DNA of 30,771 bases from DASQEH01 sp038239485 (GCA_038239485.1 JBBSET010000047.1:1-30771); one strand, 5' to 3'. Counted from the stretch's first letter, positions 16,136 through 24,204 are shown. Translations and numbers: made by a program. Notes: generated from the sequence alone by a model not told the origin.

Positions 16136-16732
16136 ATGCCGGAAGCCCGACTGACGAACCATGCCGCCGCGTTGCGGGCTGCCATCGACCGAGTCGGGTA
16201 CTACCCGGCCGTCGTGGCCGACGCGGTCGAGGCCGCCCTGTCCGGTGAGGCCGTGTCCGGCTACGTGATCCACCACGAGCCGACCTTCGACCACGACGAG
16301 GTCCGCCGCCACGTCACCGTCTTGGCGTTGACGCCGTCACGCCTGATCGTCGCTCACACCGACGAGCACCCTCCAGACGACCTGCTGCCCGAGCCGTACG
16401 CCTCGACCTCGACGGAGGCGGTGCCGATCACCAGCATCGGCAGCGTCGCCGTGACCCGGATGGTGGCCAACCCGGCGAAGGAGTCGGGCCGGCGGGCCAC
16501 CCCGCCTGTCACCGAGGCCGTCCTCACGGTGGGCTGGGGTGCGGTACGCCGCGTCGACCTCGAACCCGTCACCTGCGGCGACCCGGACTGCGTCGCCGAC
16601 CATGGCTACAGCGGCATGCTCGCGGCCGAGGACTTCGCCCTGCGGATCAGTTCCAGCGCCGACGGCGCCGAAGCGGTCTCGTCGCTGCTCGACTTCGCGC
16701 AGGCGCTCAGCGCCGCGACCGTCCACCCTTGA
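16136..16732 (+). CDS. DUF5998-family protein
   Basis: A 198-residue soluble protein with no signal peptide or membrane segment. It matches the DUF5998 family, an actinobacterial group of unknown function; helpful segments are SGYVIHHEPTFDHDEVRRH, LTPSRLIVAHTDEH and the acidic/cysteine stretch TCGDPDCVADHGYSG. The two cysteines and several histidines could bind a metal, but no known catalytic motif is visible. Its stop overlaps the TTG start of the next gene (TTGA), so it is translationally coupled to a phosphodiesterase-superfamily protein, and that in turn to a sulfurtransferase. The fixed neighbourhood suggests a shared process that I cannot name. Confidence 0.78.
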   Translation: MPEARLTNHAAALRAAIDRVGYYPAVVADAVEAALSGEAVSGYVIHHEPTFDHDEVRRHVTVLALTPSRLIVAHTDEHPPDDLLPEPYASTSTEAVPITSIGSVAVTRMVANPAKESGRRATPPVTEAVLTVGWGAVRRVDLEPVTCGDPDCVADHGYSGMLAAEDFALRISSSADGAEAVSSLLDFAQALSAATVHP

Positions 16733-17859
16733 CGATCTCGTCCCCCGAGGCGGTGGTGCCGCGCTACTTCGGAGGGGCCCTGAGCGACGTCCTGCCCTGT
16801 GCGCTTGCCGCCATGGGCACCGCGGGCTGGGTCGACACGCTCGGGCTGCCAGCCTCGCAGTCGTACGTCGTCGTGCTGGTCGACGGGCTCGGGTGGAACA
16901 ACCTGCTGGCCCACCCGGACGAGGCGCCCTACCTCTCCGCCCTGGCCGCCGATGTCTCCCCGATCACCTGCGGGGTCCCCTCCACCACCGCCACGAGCCT
17001 GACCAGCCTGGGCACCGGCCTGCCGCCGGGCCAGCACGGGGTGGTGGGGTTCACGTCGCGGATCCCGGGCACCGACCGGCTGCTCGACGCGCTGCGATGG
17101 GACGCGTCGGTCGACCCGCTCGAGTGGCAGGTGCACGACACCGTGTTCGCGCGGGCGGCAGCGGCGGGGGTGACGACGACAACCGTCAGCAAGCGGATCT
17201 TCGAGGGCTCCGGGCTCACCCTGGCCAGCCAGCGGGGTGCGGCGTACGTCGGCGCCGACTCGCTCGGCGAACGGATCTCCTCGGCGGTGCGCGCCAGCAG
17301 CCGGCCCGGCTCGCTCACCTACCTGTACGAGGGTGAGCTGGACGCCACCGGCCACCGCAGTGGCACCCGGTCGTGGGCCTGGGAGCATCAGCTGGCGATG
17401 ATCGACACCTTCGTTCAGCGTGTTCGCGAGGCACTGCCGCCGCATGCGGGCCTGGTGGTCACCGCCGACCACGGGATGGTCGACATCTCACCGGGCGGCA
17501 GGCTCGACGTCGACCAGCACCCACAGCTGCTCGAGGGGGTCGCCCTCTTCGGGGGGGAGGCGAGGTTCAGGCATCTCTACTGCGAGCCGGGCGCGGCCGT
17601 TGACGTCGCCTCCACCTGGCGCGACTTCCTCGGGTCCGACGCCTGGGTGCTGACCCGCGACGAGGCGATCGACGAGGGCTGGTTCGGGGCGGTCGAGCCG
17701 CTCGTTCTGCCGCGTCTCGGCGACGTGATGGTGGCGAGTCGCGGTGACTCGGCGGTCGTGTCGACCCAACGGTTCCCCCACGAGGCCGCACTCGTCGGTC
17801 TGCACGGGTCGCTCAGCGCCGACGAGATGCTCGTTCCGCTCCTCGTGGACGTGGGGTGA
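16729..17859 (+). CDS. Alkaline-phosphatase-superfamily nucleotide pyrophosphatase/phosphodiesterase
   Basis: A 376-residue hydrolase of the type I phosphodiesterase/nucleotide pyrophosphatase fold, which uses two metal ions and a threonine nucleophile to cleave phosphate esters. Visible ligands and motifs are VVLVDGLGW (D52), the nucleophile region CGVPSTTATSLTS (T86 or T87), DQHPQLL (D262, H264) and VVTADHGMVD (D247, H248). There is no signal peptide, so it should act in the cytoplasm, unlike many secreted relatives. The start is TTG 16729, overlapping the DUF5998 stop by 4 bp; the next plausible start lies too deep in the conserved region. It is followed by a coupled sulfurtransferase gene (GTGA overlap). 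The substrate is unknown. Confidence 0.85.
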   Translation: MTISSPEAVVPRYFGGALSDVLPCALAAMGTAGWVDTLGLPASQSYVVVLVDGLGWNNLLAHPDEAPYLSALAADVSPITCGVPSTTATSLTSLGTGLPPGQHGVVGFTSRIPGTDRLLDALRWDASVDPLEWQVHDTVFARAAAAGVTTTTVSKRIFEGSGLTLASQRGAAYVGADSLGERISSAVRASSRPGSLTYLYEGELDATGHRSGTRSWAWEHQLAMIDTFVQRVREALPPHAGLVVTADHGMVDISPGGRLDVDQHPQLLEGVALFGGEARFRHLYCEPGAAVDVASTWRDFLGSDAWVLTRDEAIDEGWFGAVEPLVLPRLGDVMVASRGDSAVVSTQRFPHEAALVGLHGSLSADEMLVPLLVDVG

Positions 17860-18680
17860 GCGGGCCACTGGTCTCGGCCGGCGATCTCAACGGGCGCCTC
17901 GGCGACGAGCGCCTCGTCATCCTCGACGTGCGGTGGAGCCTGCTCGGTCCGAGCGGCCTCGACGCGTACCGCTCGGGTCACCTGCCCGGCGCGGTGTTCG
18001 TCGACCTGGACGTCGACCTGGCGGCGAAGCCGGACGAGCACGGGCGTCACCCGCTGCCCTCGGCGACGGCCTTCCAGCGGTCCATGCAGCGGCTCGGTGT
18101 CAGTCCAGCCGGCCGCGTGGTCTGCTACGACCAACGTGACACCAGCTCGGCCGCCCGGGCCTGGTGGCTGCTGCGGTACTTCGGCCACGGCGACGTCGCT
18201 GTCCTCGACGGCGGGTACGACGGATGGGTGGCGTCCGGTCTGCCGGTCGCCACCGAGGTGCTCCAGCCTGCGACCGGAGACTTCCTGGCGGTTCCGGGCG
18301 CGATGCCGCTGGTCGACGCCGAGGGCGCGGCCCGGCTCGCATCGACCGGGGTGCTGATGGACGCGCGGGCTCCCGAGCGCTTCGCCGGACGACACGAGCC
18401 CGTCGACCCCGTCGCCGGGCACATCCCCGGCGCCGTCAACGCTCCCATCTCGGAGAACGTCGACGGGGACGGGCGGTTCCGGTCCGCCAGGGAGCTGCGC
18501 AGCCGGTTCGCCGGGCTGGGCGCCAGCGAGGGGGCACCGCTCGGCGTCTACTGCGGTAGCGGCGTCAACGCGGCACAGCAGGTGCTCGCCCTCGAGCTGG
18601 CCGGCTTCTCGGCGGCGCTGTATGCGGACTCGTGGAGCGGCTGGATCACCGACCCGGCCCGGCCGGTCGCAACCGGCTGA
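17856..18680 (+). CDS. sseA: Two-domain sulfurtransferase (3-mercaptopyruvate type)
   Basis: A 274-residue protein with two rhodanese domains (about 1-130 and 145-270). The first is catalytically dead and the second carries the active cysteine C233 in the loop CGSGVNA. That loop is close to the CGSGVT of 3-mercaptopyruvate sulfurtransferases and unlike the CRxGxR of thiosulfate rhodaneses, so transfer of sulfur from 3-mercaptopyruvate to a thiol or cyanide is the likely reaction. The Asn in place of Thr is a small deviation. The start is GTG 17856, overlapping the preceding stop by 4 bp. It ends 3 bp before the convergent sepH stop, leaving no room for a separate terminator. The symbol is by family, not proven orthology. 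Confidence 0.85.
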   Translation: MSGPLVSAGDLNGRLGDERLVILDVRWSLLGPSGLDAYRSGHLPGAVFVDLDVDLAAKPDEHGRHPLPSATAFQRSMQRLGVSPAGRVVCYDQRDTSSAARAWWLLRYFGHGDVAVLDGGYDGWVASGLPVATEVLQPATGDFLAVPGAMPLVDAEGAARLASTGVLMDARAPERFAGRHEPVDPVAGHIPGAVNAPISENVDGDGRFRSARELRSRFAGLGASEGAPLGVYCGSGVNAAQQVLALELAGFSAALYADSWSGWITDPARPVATG

Positions 18681-18683
18681 ACC

Positions 18684-19751
18684 TCAGGAGCCCTCGTCCT
18701 TGCGCTTGCCCAGCATGATCTCGTCCCAGCTGGGCACGGCGGCGCGCCTGGTGGAACGCCGTGGCCGATCCGCCACGGGTTCGACCTCCGGCTGCCCGGG
18801 CGTCGGCCGGGCAGCATCGGGTAGTGCGTCGGCCCCGTCGGCGGGCGAAACTGCCGTCGCGATGATGTCATCCTCGACCTCGCCCGGGAAGGGTGACGCC
18901 TCGACGTCGGGCAGGTTCTCCTCGAACGCGGGCTCTCGGACCGCCCGGACGACGGCAGTCAGGTCGTCGGTCAGCTCGTCGTCGTCCGGCAGGTCGTCGT
19001 CGGGAAGGTCGTCGTCCAGCAGGTCGTCGGTCAGGTCCTCGGCGGCGTGATCTCGACCGGTCGAGCCGGGTCCGTGGCTGCCGGAGAGGCTGAGCAGGTC
19101 GTCGCCCGTACGCACCGAGGCCAACCGACGCTCACCGGAACGTCCGCCCTCGCGCGGCTGCGGCCCCTTGCGGGTCGACTGCTGCTCCCCGGTGAGCCAC
19201 TTCGCCTCGTCGTCGTCGGCGAGGGCGTACCGGCCGATCGTGTCGAACACGAAGTCGGCCCGGTGCTCCCGCTCGCCGGACTGGTAGGTCGCGCGGACCG
19301 ACCAGCGCCCATCGTCGCGCCGCCATGCGTCCCATTCGGTCGCGACCGGGTCGATTCCCCGGCCGCGCAGCCGGTCGGAGACGACGGCATCGAGTGAGCG
19401 GGCGGGTCCCTCGGCGTTCTTACGACGCACGTGGTGCCGCCGCGCGAGGTCGGCGACGTGGCGGCGCTCGGCGAGGACCGGCACGCAGTACGCCATGATC
19501 TTGTCAACCGAGACCTGCGCGGCGACGGCGACCTGATCCGGCGACTCGCCCGCGCGGATACGGGCCTGGATGTCTCGGGGGCGAAGTGCGCTGTCCATGT
19601 CGATCTCCAACTGGCCGAGCCTGGCACGGTCACCGCGAAGCGCTGCCCGCAGCCGCTCGTCCGCGGGCGTGACGTACTCGTCGCCAGCCTCGTCCGCGAA
19701 GACGAGGTAGCGGCCGTCGGAGTCCAGCCCGACAAGCTCGAGCTTGCGCAT
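18684..19751 (-). CDS. sepH: SepH, regulator of FtsZ assembly (DUF3071)
   Basis: A 355-residue cell-division protein. The N-terminal DUF3071 domain (about 1-170) begins MRKLELVGLDSDGRYLVF and contains a helix-turn-helix-like part near IRAGESPDQVAVAAQVSVDK. A long disordered acidic linker follows, and the family's conserved C-terminal motif VPSWDEIMLG ends the protein. In Streptomyces and mycobacteria SepH binds FtsZ and promotes filament assembly at division septa. The start is ATG 19751 with GGGGGAGG just upstream on the minus strand; an in-frame ATG eight codons earlier lacks this support. The linker contains a 15-bp tandem repeat. An MFS gene lies 33 bp upstream on the same strand, so co-transcription is possible. 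Confidence 0.92.
   Translation of the reverse strand: MRKLELVGLDSDGRYLVFADEAGDEYVTPADERLRAALRGDRARLGQLEIDMDSALRPRDIQARIRAGESPDQVAVAAQVSVDKIMAYCVPVLAERRHVADLARRHHVRRKNAEGPARSLDAVVSDRLRGRGIDPVATEWDAWRRDDGRWSVRATYQSGEREHRADFVFDTIGRYALADDDEAKWLTGEQQSTRKGPQPREGGRSGERRLASVRTGDDLLSLSGSHGPGSTGRDHAAEDLTDDLLDDDLPDDDLPDDDELTDDLTAVVRAVREPAFEENLPDVEASPFPGEVEDDIIATAVSPADGADALPDAARPTPGQPEVEPVADRPRRSTRRAAVPSWDEIMLGKRKDEGS
18961..19035 (-). repeat. Five 15-bp tandem repeats inside the sepH linker
   Basis: Five consecutive degenerate 15-bp units built on AGGTCGTCG (plus strand) encode L-x-D-D-D/L-type acidic pentads, roughly residues 239-264 of SepH. The outer units (18961-18975 and 19021-19035) are almost identical. 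The reading frame is kept because the unit is divisible by three. Confidence 0.75.
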
Positions 19752-19784
19752 GTGTCCTCCCCCGCGTGTCTGCAATGAGGCGCC

Positions 19785-21014
19785 TCAGTGTCGCGTGAGG
19801 TGTGACTGATCATAGTCAGAGCGACCGGCCCGCGACGCCACCCCGCGTCCGGCGGTGCCGAGGGCGACGGCCGCCGCCAGCGCGCCGCTGACGAGCGGGA
19901 CGTAGTAGGCGGTGCTGGCGCCGTAGGCGTCGACGAGTCGCCCGGCGACCGCGGCTCCGGGAGCGACACCGATACTGATGCCGGTGCTGAGCCAGGTGAT
20001 GCCTTCGGTCAACCTGGCGGCCGGGACGCCGGCTTCGATCAGGGCGATCGCGGCCACCAGGGTGGGGCTGACGGCGAACCCGGCGATGAAGAGGGCTCCG
20101 GCCAGCACGACCACGTTGCCGACGAACGGAAGCGGCACCATGGCGCACCCCATCGCGAGCGCGCCGAGCCGATACCGGGTGGCCACGCTCGCCTTCCAGT
20201 CCACCAGGCCGGTGACGACACCGGCGATCAGGCTTCCGCCCGACCAGATCGCGAGCAGCGGCCCGGTCAGGCCGGCATGGTGCTGCTCCTTGGCGAAGGC
20301 GACTGTGACCACCTCGGTGGCGCCGAACAGTGAACCCAGGCAGGCCGCCGCGACCACCATCGGCAGCAGCCAGCCCCACCGCAGCGGCTCACTGGGCCGT
20401 CGCGGTCCGGACACCGCGGCCGTGGGAGGCTCGGTGGCGCGCAGCGAGGCCAGCCACAGACCCCCCGCCACAGCGAGCACCACGACCACGAGCAGCCCGG
20501 CCAGCTCCTGCACCTGGGTGGCCAGCACCGCCACGAGTACAGGACCGTACATGAAGGTGACCTCGTCGAGCACAGCCTCCAGCGAGAAGGCGGTATGCAG
20601 GGCTGGTCCCGGAGGCAGCAGGTGGCTCCAGCGAGCCCGCGCGCAGGCACCGGCCGGCGGATAGAGGACCCCGGCGACGATGGCGAACAGGTGGGGTATT
20701 GGCGCGGGAAGGCTGAGCTCGACCGCTGCCATCATGGCCAGGGTGCCGCCGGCGAACCCGAGGACGGCCGGAACCAGGACCCGCCGCTGCCCGAGGCGGT
20801 CGATCAGCCGCCCGACGACCGGCGACGACACGGCTGCCGCGACCATGTAGCACGCGGACAGGATCCCGGCCTGGCCGTAGGATCCGGTACGGCTTGCGAC
20901 CAGCAGGACGATGCCGAGGCCGATCGTCGACATGGGCAGCCGCGCGACCAGTCCGGCCGCCGAGAACGACATTGCGCCGGGCGTCGACAGGACCCTTCTG
21001 TACGGCGCCAACAT
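19785..21014 (-). CDS. MFS transporter (12-TM type)
   Basis: A 409-residue membrane protein with about 12 hydrophobic segments and the motif A loop GRLIDRLGQRR between segments 2 and 3. A central cytoplasmic loop (TEPPTAAVSGPRRPSEP) divides two six-helix halves. It belongs to the actinobacterial MFS group often found beside sepH; its substrate is unknown and a drug or metabolite exporter is the usual guess. The start is ATG 21014, 6 nt after TAGACT, with no Shine-Dalgarno sequence. The stop lies 33 bp before the sepH start on the same strand, so some sepH transcription may come from this promoter. Confidence 0.85.
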   Translation of the reverse strand: MLAPYRRVLSTPGAMSFSAAGLVARLPMSTIGLGIVLLVASRTGSYGQAGILSACYMVAAAVSSPVVGRLIDRLGQRRVLVPAVLGFAGGTLAMMAAVELSLPAPIPHLFAIVAGVLYPPAGACARARWSHLLPPGPALHTAFSLEAVLDEVTFMYGPVLVAVLATQVQELAGLLVVVVLAVAGGLWLASLRATEPPTAAVSGPRRPSEPLRWGWLLPMVVAAACLGSLFGATEVVTVAFAKEQHHAGLTGPLLAIWSGGSLIAGVVTGLVDWKASVATRYRLGALAMGCAMVPLPFVGNVVVLAGALFIAGFAVSPTLVAAIALIEAGVPAARLTEGITWLSTGISIGVAPGAAVAGRLVDAYGASTAYYVPLVSGALAAAVALGTAGRGVASRAGRSDYDQSHLTRH

Positions 21015-21020
21015 GGTCGG

Positions 21021-21026
21021 AGTCTA
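21021..21026 (-). promoter_or_regulatory. -10 hexamer TAGACT, leaderless start of the MFS gene
   Basis: TAGACT on the minus strand, then 6 nt, then ATG 21014. It is a near-consensus TANNNT element in the 51-bp gap after the hemoglobin gene. Confidence 0.6.
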
Positions 21027-21065
21027 AGGAACGCCGACAGCACCGGGCACACGGACCGGCCCGCG

Positions 21066-21407
21066 TCAGCCGAGGTACGGCGGCGCCACTCCCCAGCCCC
21101 AGCGCGGTACCGGCGCGACCGGCACGACGTCGGCGTCGTCCTGCGAGTTGTGCATCGCGATCCGGGTGCCCCACTCGACATAGCCCATCAGGGCGGCGCG
21201 GAACTCGGGGTCGGCGGGCAGTGCCGCGTCATCTGCCGCCTGGCTCATCAGGGACGCGAAGCGACGGCGTTGGTCGGCGGTGATGGCGAGGCCGCGGTGG
21301 TGCGCCAGCATGGTCTCGTAGCCGCCGAGGCGCTCGGTGTAGTCGTTCGGGCCGCCGAAGACCTCGCACCACCATGTCGTGACATGGTCGCGATGCTCAG
21401 GTGTCAC
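21066..21407 (-). pseudogene. Truncated hemoglobin, C-terminal two-thirds (frame-split)
   Basis: 113 residues if read from GTG 21407. The segment VTPEHRDHVTTWWCEVFGG is typical of helix C-E of group II-type truncated hemoglobins, and YETMLAHHRGLAIT carries the likely proximal heme histidine. EFRAALMGYVEWGTRIAMHNSQ is the closing helix. The missing A/B helices are encoded directly upstream in another frame, and the two parts join at a GTGA overlap. Homology runs across the junction without a gap, so this looks like a single gene broken by one base deletion (or sequencing error) rather than two genes. Reinitiation at the GTG could still make both halves. Confidence 0.72.
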
Positions 21408-21556
21408 GGTCCTCCGAACAAGGGGCCGAGGAGGTCGTCGGTCTCCACCCGGTCGTAGAAGGCGTCGATCAGCGCGGCGAGGGCCGTCCGGCCACCCGCC
21501 CAGGTGTACAGCGTCGGTGTCTGCGCCGGTGTCTCGGCGGCTGTGCTCTGCGACAT
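21404..21556 (-). pseudogene. Truncated hemoglobin, N-terminal part (frame-split)
   Basis: 50 residues from ATG 21556. After a short Ser/Thr/Pro-rich lead it reads LYTWAGGRTALAALIDAFYD, the globin A/B helices with the distal-side FY pair, then LLGPLFGGP and a TGA at 21404-21406. The protein therefore stops before the heme-binding helices. A TACACT -10 element lies 7 nt before the ATG, so the broken gene still has an intact promoter. It is divergent from the ferrochelatase gene with 64 bp between the starts. Confidence 0.72.
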
Positions 21557-21563
21557 CTGCAAC

Positions 21564-21569
21564 AGTGTA
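21564..21569 (-). promoter_or_regulatory. -10 hexamer TACACT of the hemoglobin gene
   Basis: TACACT on the minus strand, then 7 nt, then ATG 21556. It lies in the 64-bp divergent gap shared with hemH. No Shine-Dalgarno sequence is present. Confidence 0.55.
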
Positions 21570-21608
21570 ATCATCGCGGTCGGCCTGAGCCGGGGTTGGA
21601 GCGGGTGC

Positions 21609-21614
21609 GAAGAT
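21609..21614 (+). promoter_or_regulatory. Possible -10 hexamer GAAGAT, leaderless start of hemH
   Basis: GAAGAT is followed by 6 nt and ATG 21621. It keeps A2 and T6 of the -10 consensus but starts with G, so it is weaker than the others. Confidence 0.35.
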
Positions 21615-21620
21615 CGACCC

Positions 21621-22754
21621 ATGCCGCCCGACGTCCCCACCAGCCCGTACGACGCCCTGCTCATCGTGTCGTTCGGTGGTCCAGAGAAGCTTGCCGACGT
21701 GATGCCGTTCCTCGAGAACGTCACCCGCGGTCGCGGTGTCCCGCCCGAGCGACTCGAGGAGGTCGCGAAGCACTATGTCGACGTCGGGGGACGCAGCCCG
21801 ATCAACGACCAGTGCCGGGCGCTGATCGAGGCGGTCGACGAGGACTTCCAGGCCCACGGCATCCGGCTGCCCATCTACTGGGGGAACCGCAACTGGGACC
21901 CCTTCCTCCGCGACGCCCTCCAGGAGATGACCGACGACGGCATCCAGCGAGCCGCTGTGTTCGTGACGAGCGCCTACTCGTCGTACTCGGGCTGCCGGCA
22001 GTACCGGGAGAACCTGTACGACGCCGCCACGGCGGTCGACACGACACCTGGCGGGCGCGGGCGGCAACCCCCGCGGCTGGACAAGCTGCGGCACTACTTC
22101 AACCACCCCGGGTTCGTCGAGGCGTTCGCCGACGCGACCGCAGCCGCCCTCGACCTGCTCCCGGCCGACGAGCGGGACCCCGCCCGCCTGGTCTTCGTCA
22201 CGCACTCGATCCCGCTGACGATGGCGACCTCCGCAGGCCCGCGAGGCAACGCTTATGTCAGCCAGCACTTGTCGGCGGCCGCGCTGGTCGCCCAGGAGGT
22301 CAACCGCCGCCGACAGAGCGCGCACGAGTGGGACCTGGTCTACTGCAGCCGGTCGGGTCCGCCTCAGGTGCCCTGGTTGGAGCCTGACGTCAACGACCAC
22401 CTGGAGGCTCTTGCCCGGACCTCGGCCCCACCCGTCGTGGTGATCCCGATCGGCTTCGTCTCCGACCACATGGAGGTGGCGTACGACCTCGATACCGAGG
22501 CGGCTGGGACCGCCGAGTCGTTCGACCTGACATTCGTGCGGGCGGCCGCGCCCGGTACCCACCCTGCGTTCGTCGCCGCCGTCCGGGACCTGCTGCTCGA
22601 ACGTGTCGCCACCGAGTCCCAGGCGGAGATGGACAAGGCTGCCCTCGGTGAGCTGGGGGCGTCCTGGGACGTCTGCGCCGCTGACTGCTGCCCAAACCTG
22701 CGTGGCGCGCGCCCCTCGCTGTGCCAGGCCGAGCGCCCGCGAGCGTCGGCATGA
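21621..22754 (+). CDS. hemH: Ferrochelatase with [2Fe-2S] cysteines (probably coproporphyrin ferrochelatase)
   Basis: A 377-residue enzyme that inserts Fe2+ into a porphyrin. In actinobacteria this is coproporphyrin III in the coproporphyrin-dependent heme pathway (CpfC). Recognisable parts are DALLIVSFGGPE at the start, SAYSSYSGCRQYRENL, the catalytic histidine H195 in FVTHSIPLTMA, and IGFVSDHMEVAYDLD with the active-site glutamate. C125 together with the C-terminal CAADCC (C352, C356, C357) and a later cysteine supply ligands for a [2Fe-2S] cluster, as in mycobacterial ferrochelatases. The start is ATG 21621. The stop overlaps the next gene's ATG (ATGA), so it is coupled to the inositol-monophosphatase-family gene. 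Confidence 0.92.
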   Translation: MPPDVPTSPYDALLIVSFGGPEKLADVMPFLENVTRGRGVPPERLEEVAKHYVDVGGRSPINDQCRALIEAVDEDFQAHGIRLPIYWGNRNWDPFLRDALQEMTDDGIQRAAVFVTSAYSSYSGCRQYRENLYDAATAVDTTPGGRGRQPPRLDKLRHYFNHPGFVEAFADATAAALDLLPADERDPARLVFVTHSIPLTMATSAGPRGNAYVSQHLSAAALVAQEVNRRRQSAHEWDLVYCSRSGPPQVPWLEPDVNDHLEALARTSAPPVVVIPIGFVSDHMEVAYDLDTEAAGTAESFDLTFVRAAAPGTHPAFVAAVRDLLLERVATESQAEMDKAALGELGASWDVCAADCCPNLRGARPSLCQAERPRASA

Positions 22755-23572
22755 GCGCGGCGGTCGACCTCTTGCTGGTCGCCGAGGCGACGGCGCGAGA
22801 GGCGGGGCTGCTGCTGGTCGAGGGCCAGCGCGGTCGGGTCGAGGTGGCCGTGACGAAGACCAGCCCGACCGATGTCGTGACCGCGGTCGACCTGGCGTCG
22901 GAGCAGCTGATCCGGGACCGGATCCTGGGCGCGCGGCCCGATGACGGGTTCGTGGGGGAGGAGGGCGACGACCTGCCGAGCACCAGTGGCGTCACCTGGA
23001 TCGCCGACCCCATCGACGGCACCGTCAACTACCTGTACGGCATCCCGCAGTACGCGGTCTCGATCGCGGCCAGCTTCGAGGGAACCGTGGTCGCCGGGGT
23101 CGTGCACGATCCGGTGTCAGGGGAGACCTTCACCGCCGCTCTCGGGGAGGGTGCTCGCCTGGACGGTGAGCTGATCTCGGTCGGGTCGTGCCAGGACGTC
23201 TCGCAGGCACTCGTGGGGACCGGCTACAGCTATCGCGCCGATGTCCGGGCGCTTCAGGCCGTCGAGATGGCCCGGCTGCTGGGGACCGTCCGAGACGTCC
23301 GCCGGATGGGGTCCGCCGCGCTCGACCTCTGCTTCGTCGCCTGCGGACGGTACGACGCCTACGTCGAGCGCGGCCTCAAGCCGTGGGACCTGTCGGCTGC
23401 CGGCCTGGTCGTGGCGGAGGCCGGCGGTCGGGTCGAGGGTATCGCCGGCAGCCCGGCAGGTGAGCTGATCGTGACAGCCGCGTCATCCCAGCTCTACGAC
23501 GCTTTTCATGCGAGCCTGCTGGAGGCGGGCTTCGCGGACTGGCCGCTTCCGGGCTGGCCCGCGAGGGGCTGA
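22751..23572 (+). CDS. suhB: Inositol-monophosphatase-family phosphatase
   Basis: A 273-residue Mg2+-dependent, lithium-sensitive-type phosphatase. Metal ligands are visible in FVGEEGDD, in IADPIDGTVNY (D86, D89, T91) and in KPWDLSAAG (D213). In actinobacteria such enzymes dephosphorylate inositol 1-phosphate for phosphatidylinositol and mycothiol synthesis, or histidinol phosphate; the sequence alone does not decide. From memory, its position matches M. tuberculosis suhB (Rv2701c), which supports inositol-1-phosphatase. The start is ATG 22751, overlapping the hemH stop by 4 bp; an in-frame ATG ten codons earlier lies within hemH and is less likely. Confidence 0.88.
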   Translation: MSAAVDLLLVAEATAREAGLLLVEGQRGRVEVAVTKTSPTDVVTAVDLASEQLIRDRILGARPDDGFVGEEGDDLPSTSGVTWIADPIDGTVNYLYGIPQYAVSIAASFEGTVVAGVVHDPVSGETFTAALGEGARLDGELISVGSCQDVSQALVGTGYSYRADVRALQAVEMARLLGTVRDVRRMGSAALDLCFVACGRYDAYVERGLKPWDLSAAGLVVAEAGGRVEGIAGSPAGELIVTAASSQLYDAFHASLLEAGFADWPLPGWPARG

Positions 23573-23612
23573 GGCCGGCGACCGGGCTCCGGCCGGCCTG
23601 CCGCCCCCGTCC

Positions 23613-23618
23613 GAGGAG
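23613..23618 (+). promoter_or_regulatory. Shine-Dalgarno GAGGAG of the DUF1003 gene
   Basis: GAGGAG lies 5 nt before GTG 23624 and fixes that start. The 51-bp gap after suhB shows no obvious -10, so the gene may be read from the hemH promoter. Confidence 0.5.
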
Positions 23619-23623
23619 TACCC

Positions 23624-24037
23624 GTGGCCTACCGAAGTCCCGTCAACATCCAGCATCAGACCAAGGCGTCGGCGGGGGACCGCGCGGCGGACAAGGTGGC
23701 GGCGAAGTTCGGCTCGTGGAGCTTCCTCGGCTACATGACCGCTCTGATCATCGTCTGGATCTCGGCGAACGCGGTGGCGTGGGGCCTGAGCTGGGACCCT
23801 TACCCCTTCATCTTGCTGAACCTGGTCTTCTCGACCCAGGCGTCGTACGCAGCCCCCGTCATCTTGCTGGCGCAGAACCGCTCGGCCGACCGGGACCGGC
23901 TGCAGGCCGAGCACGACTTCGCCGTGAACGAGCGGGCCGAGGCCAAGATCGACCTGCTGCTACGTCATCTCGACGTGCCCCAAGCAACGATCGACGCCAT
24001 CAACGCCGACATCGCGAGCCTTCGGTCCGAGCCATGA
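23624..24037 (+). CDS. DUF1003-family membrane protein
   Basis: A 137-residue protein with two membrane segments (about residues 33-53 and 60-80) joined by a short loop, then a charged, helical C-terminal tail (AEHDFAVNERAEAKIDLLLR) likely to form a coiled coil in the cytoplasm. SYAAPVILLAQNRSADRDR is the family signature. DUF1003 proteins are widespread and of unknown function. It follows suhB by 51 bp in the same direction. The family call is firm; any role is open. Confidence 0.85.
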   Translation: MAYRSPVNIQHQTKASAGDRAADKVAAKFGSWSFLGYMTALIIVWISANAVAWGLSWDPYPFILLNLVFSTQASYAAPVILLAQNRSADRDRLQAEHDFAVNERAEAKIDLLLRHLDVPQATIDAINADIASLRSEP

Positions 24038-24204
24038 GGAGGTCCGGCGGATCCCGTTCGACGTGCGATTCGACACGTTGCCGCGAGTTCGCTGGTGTCC
24101 ACGCGTCCAATCACCGAGACTTCGTCCTTCAGGTCTGGCGTTCGCCCACGAAGTGCGGAACAATCTCGCCGCCAAGGCGGGCACAAAACGCGGGCGCCCG
24201 ACGT

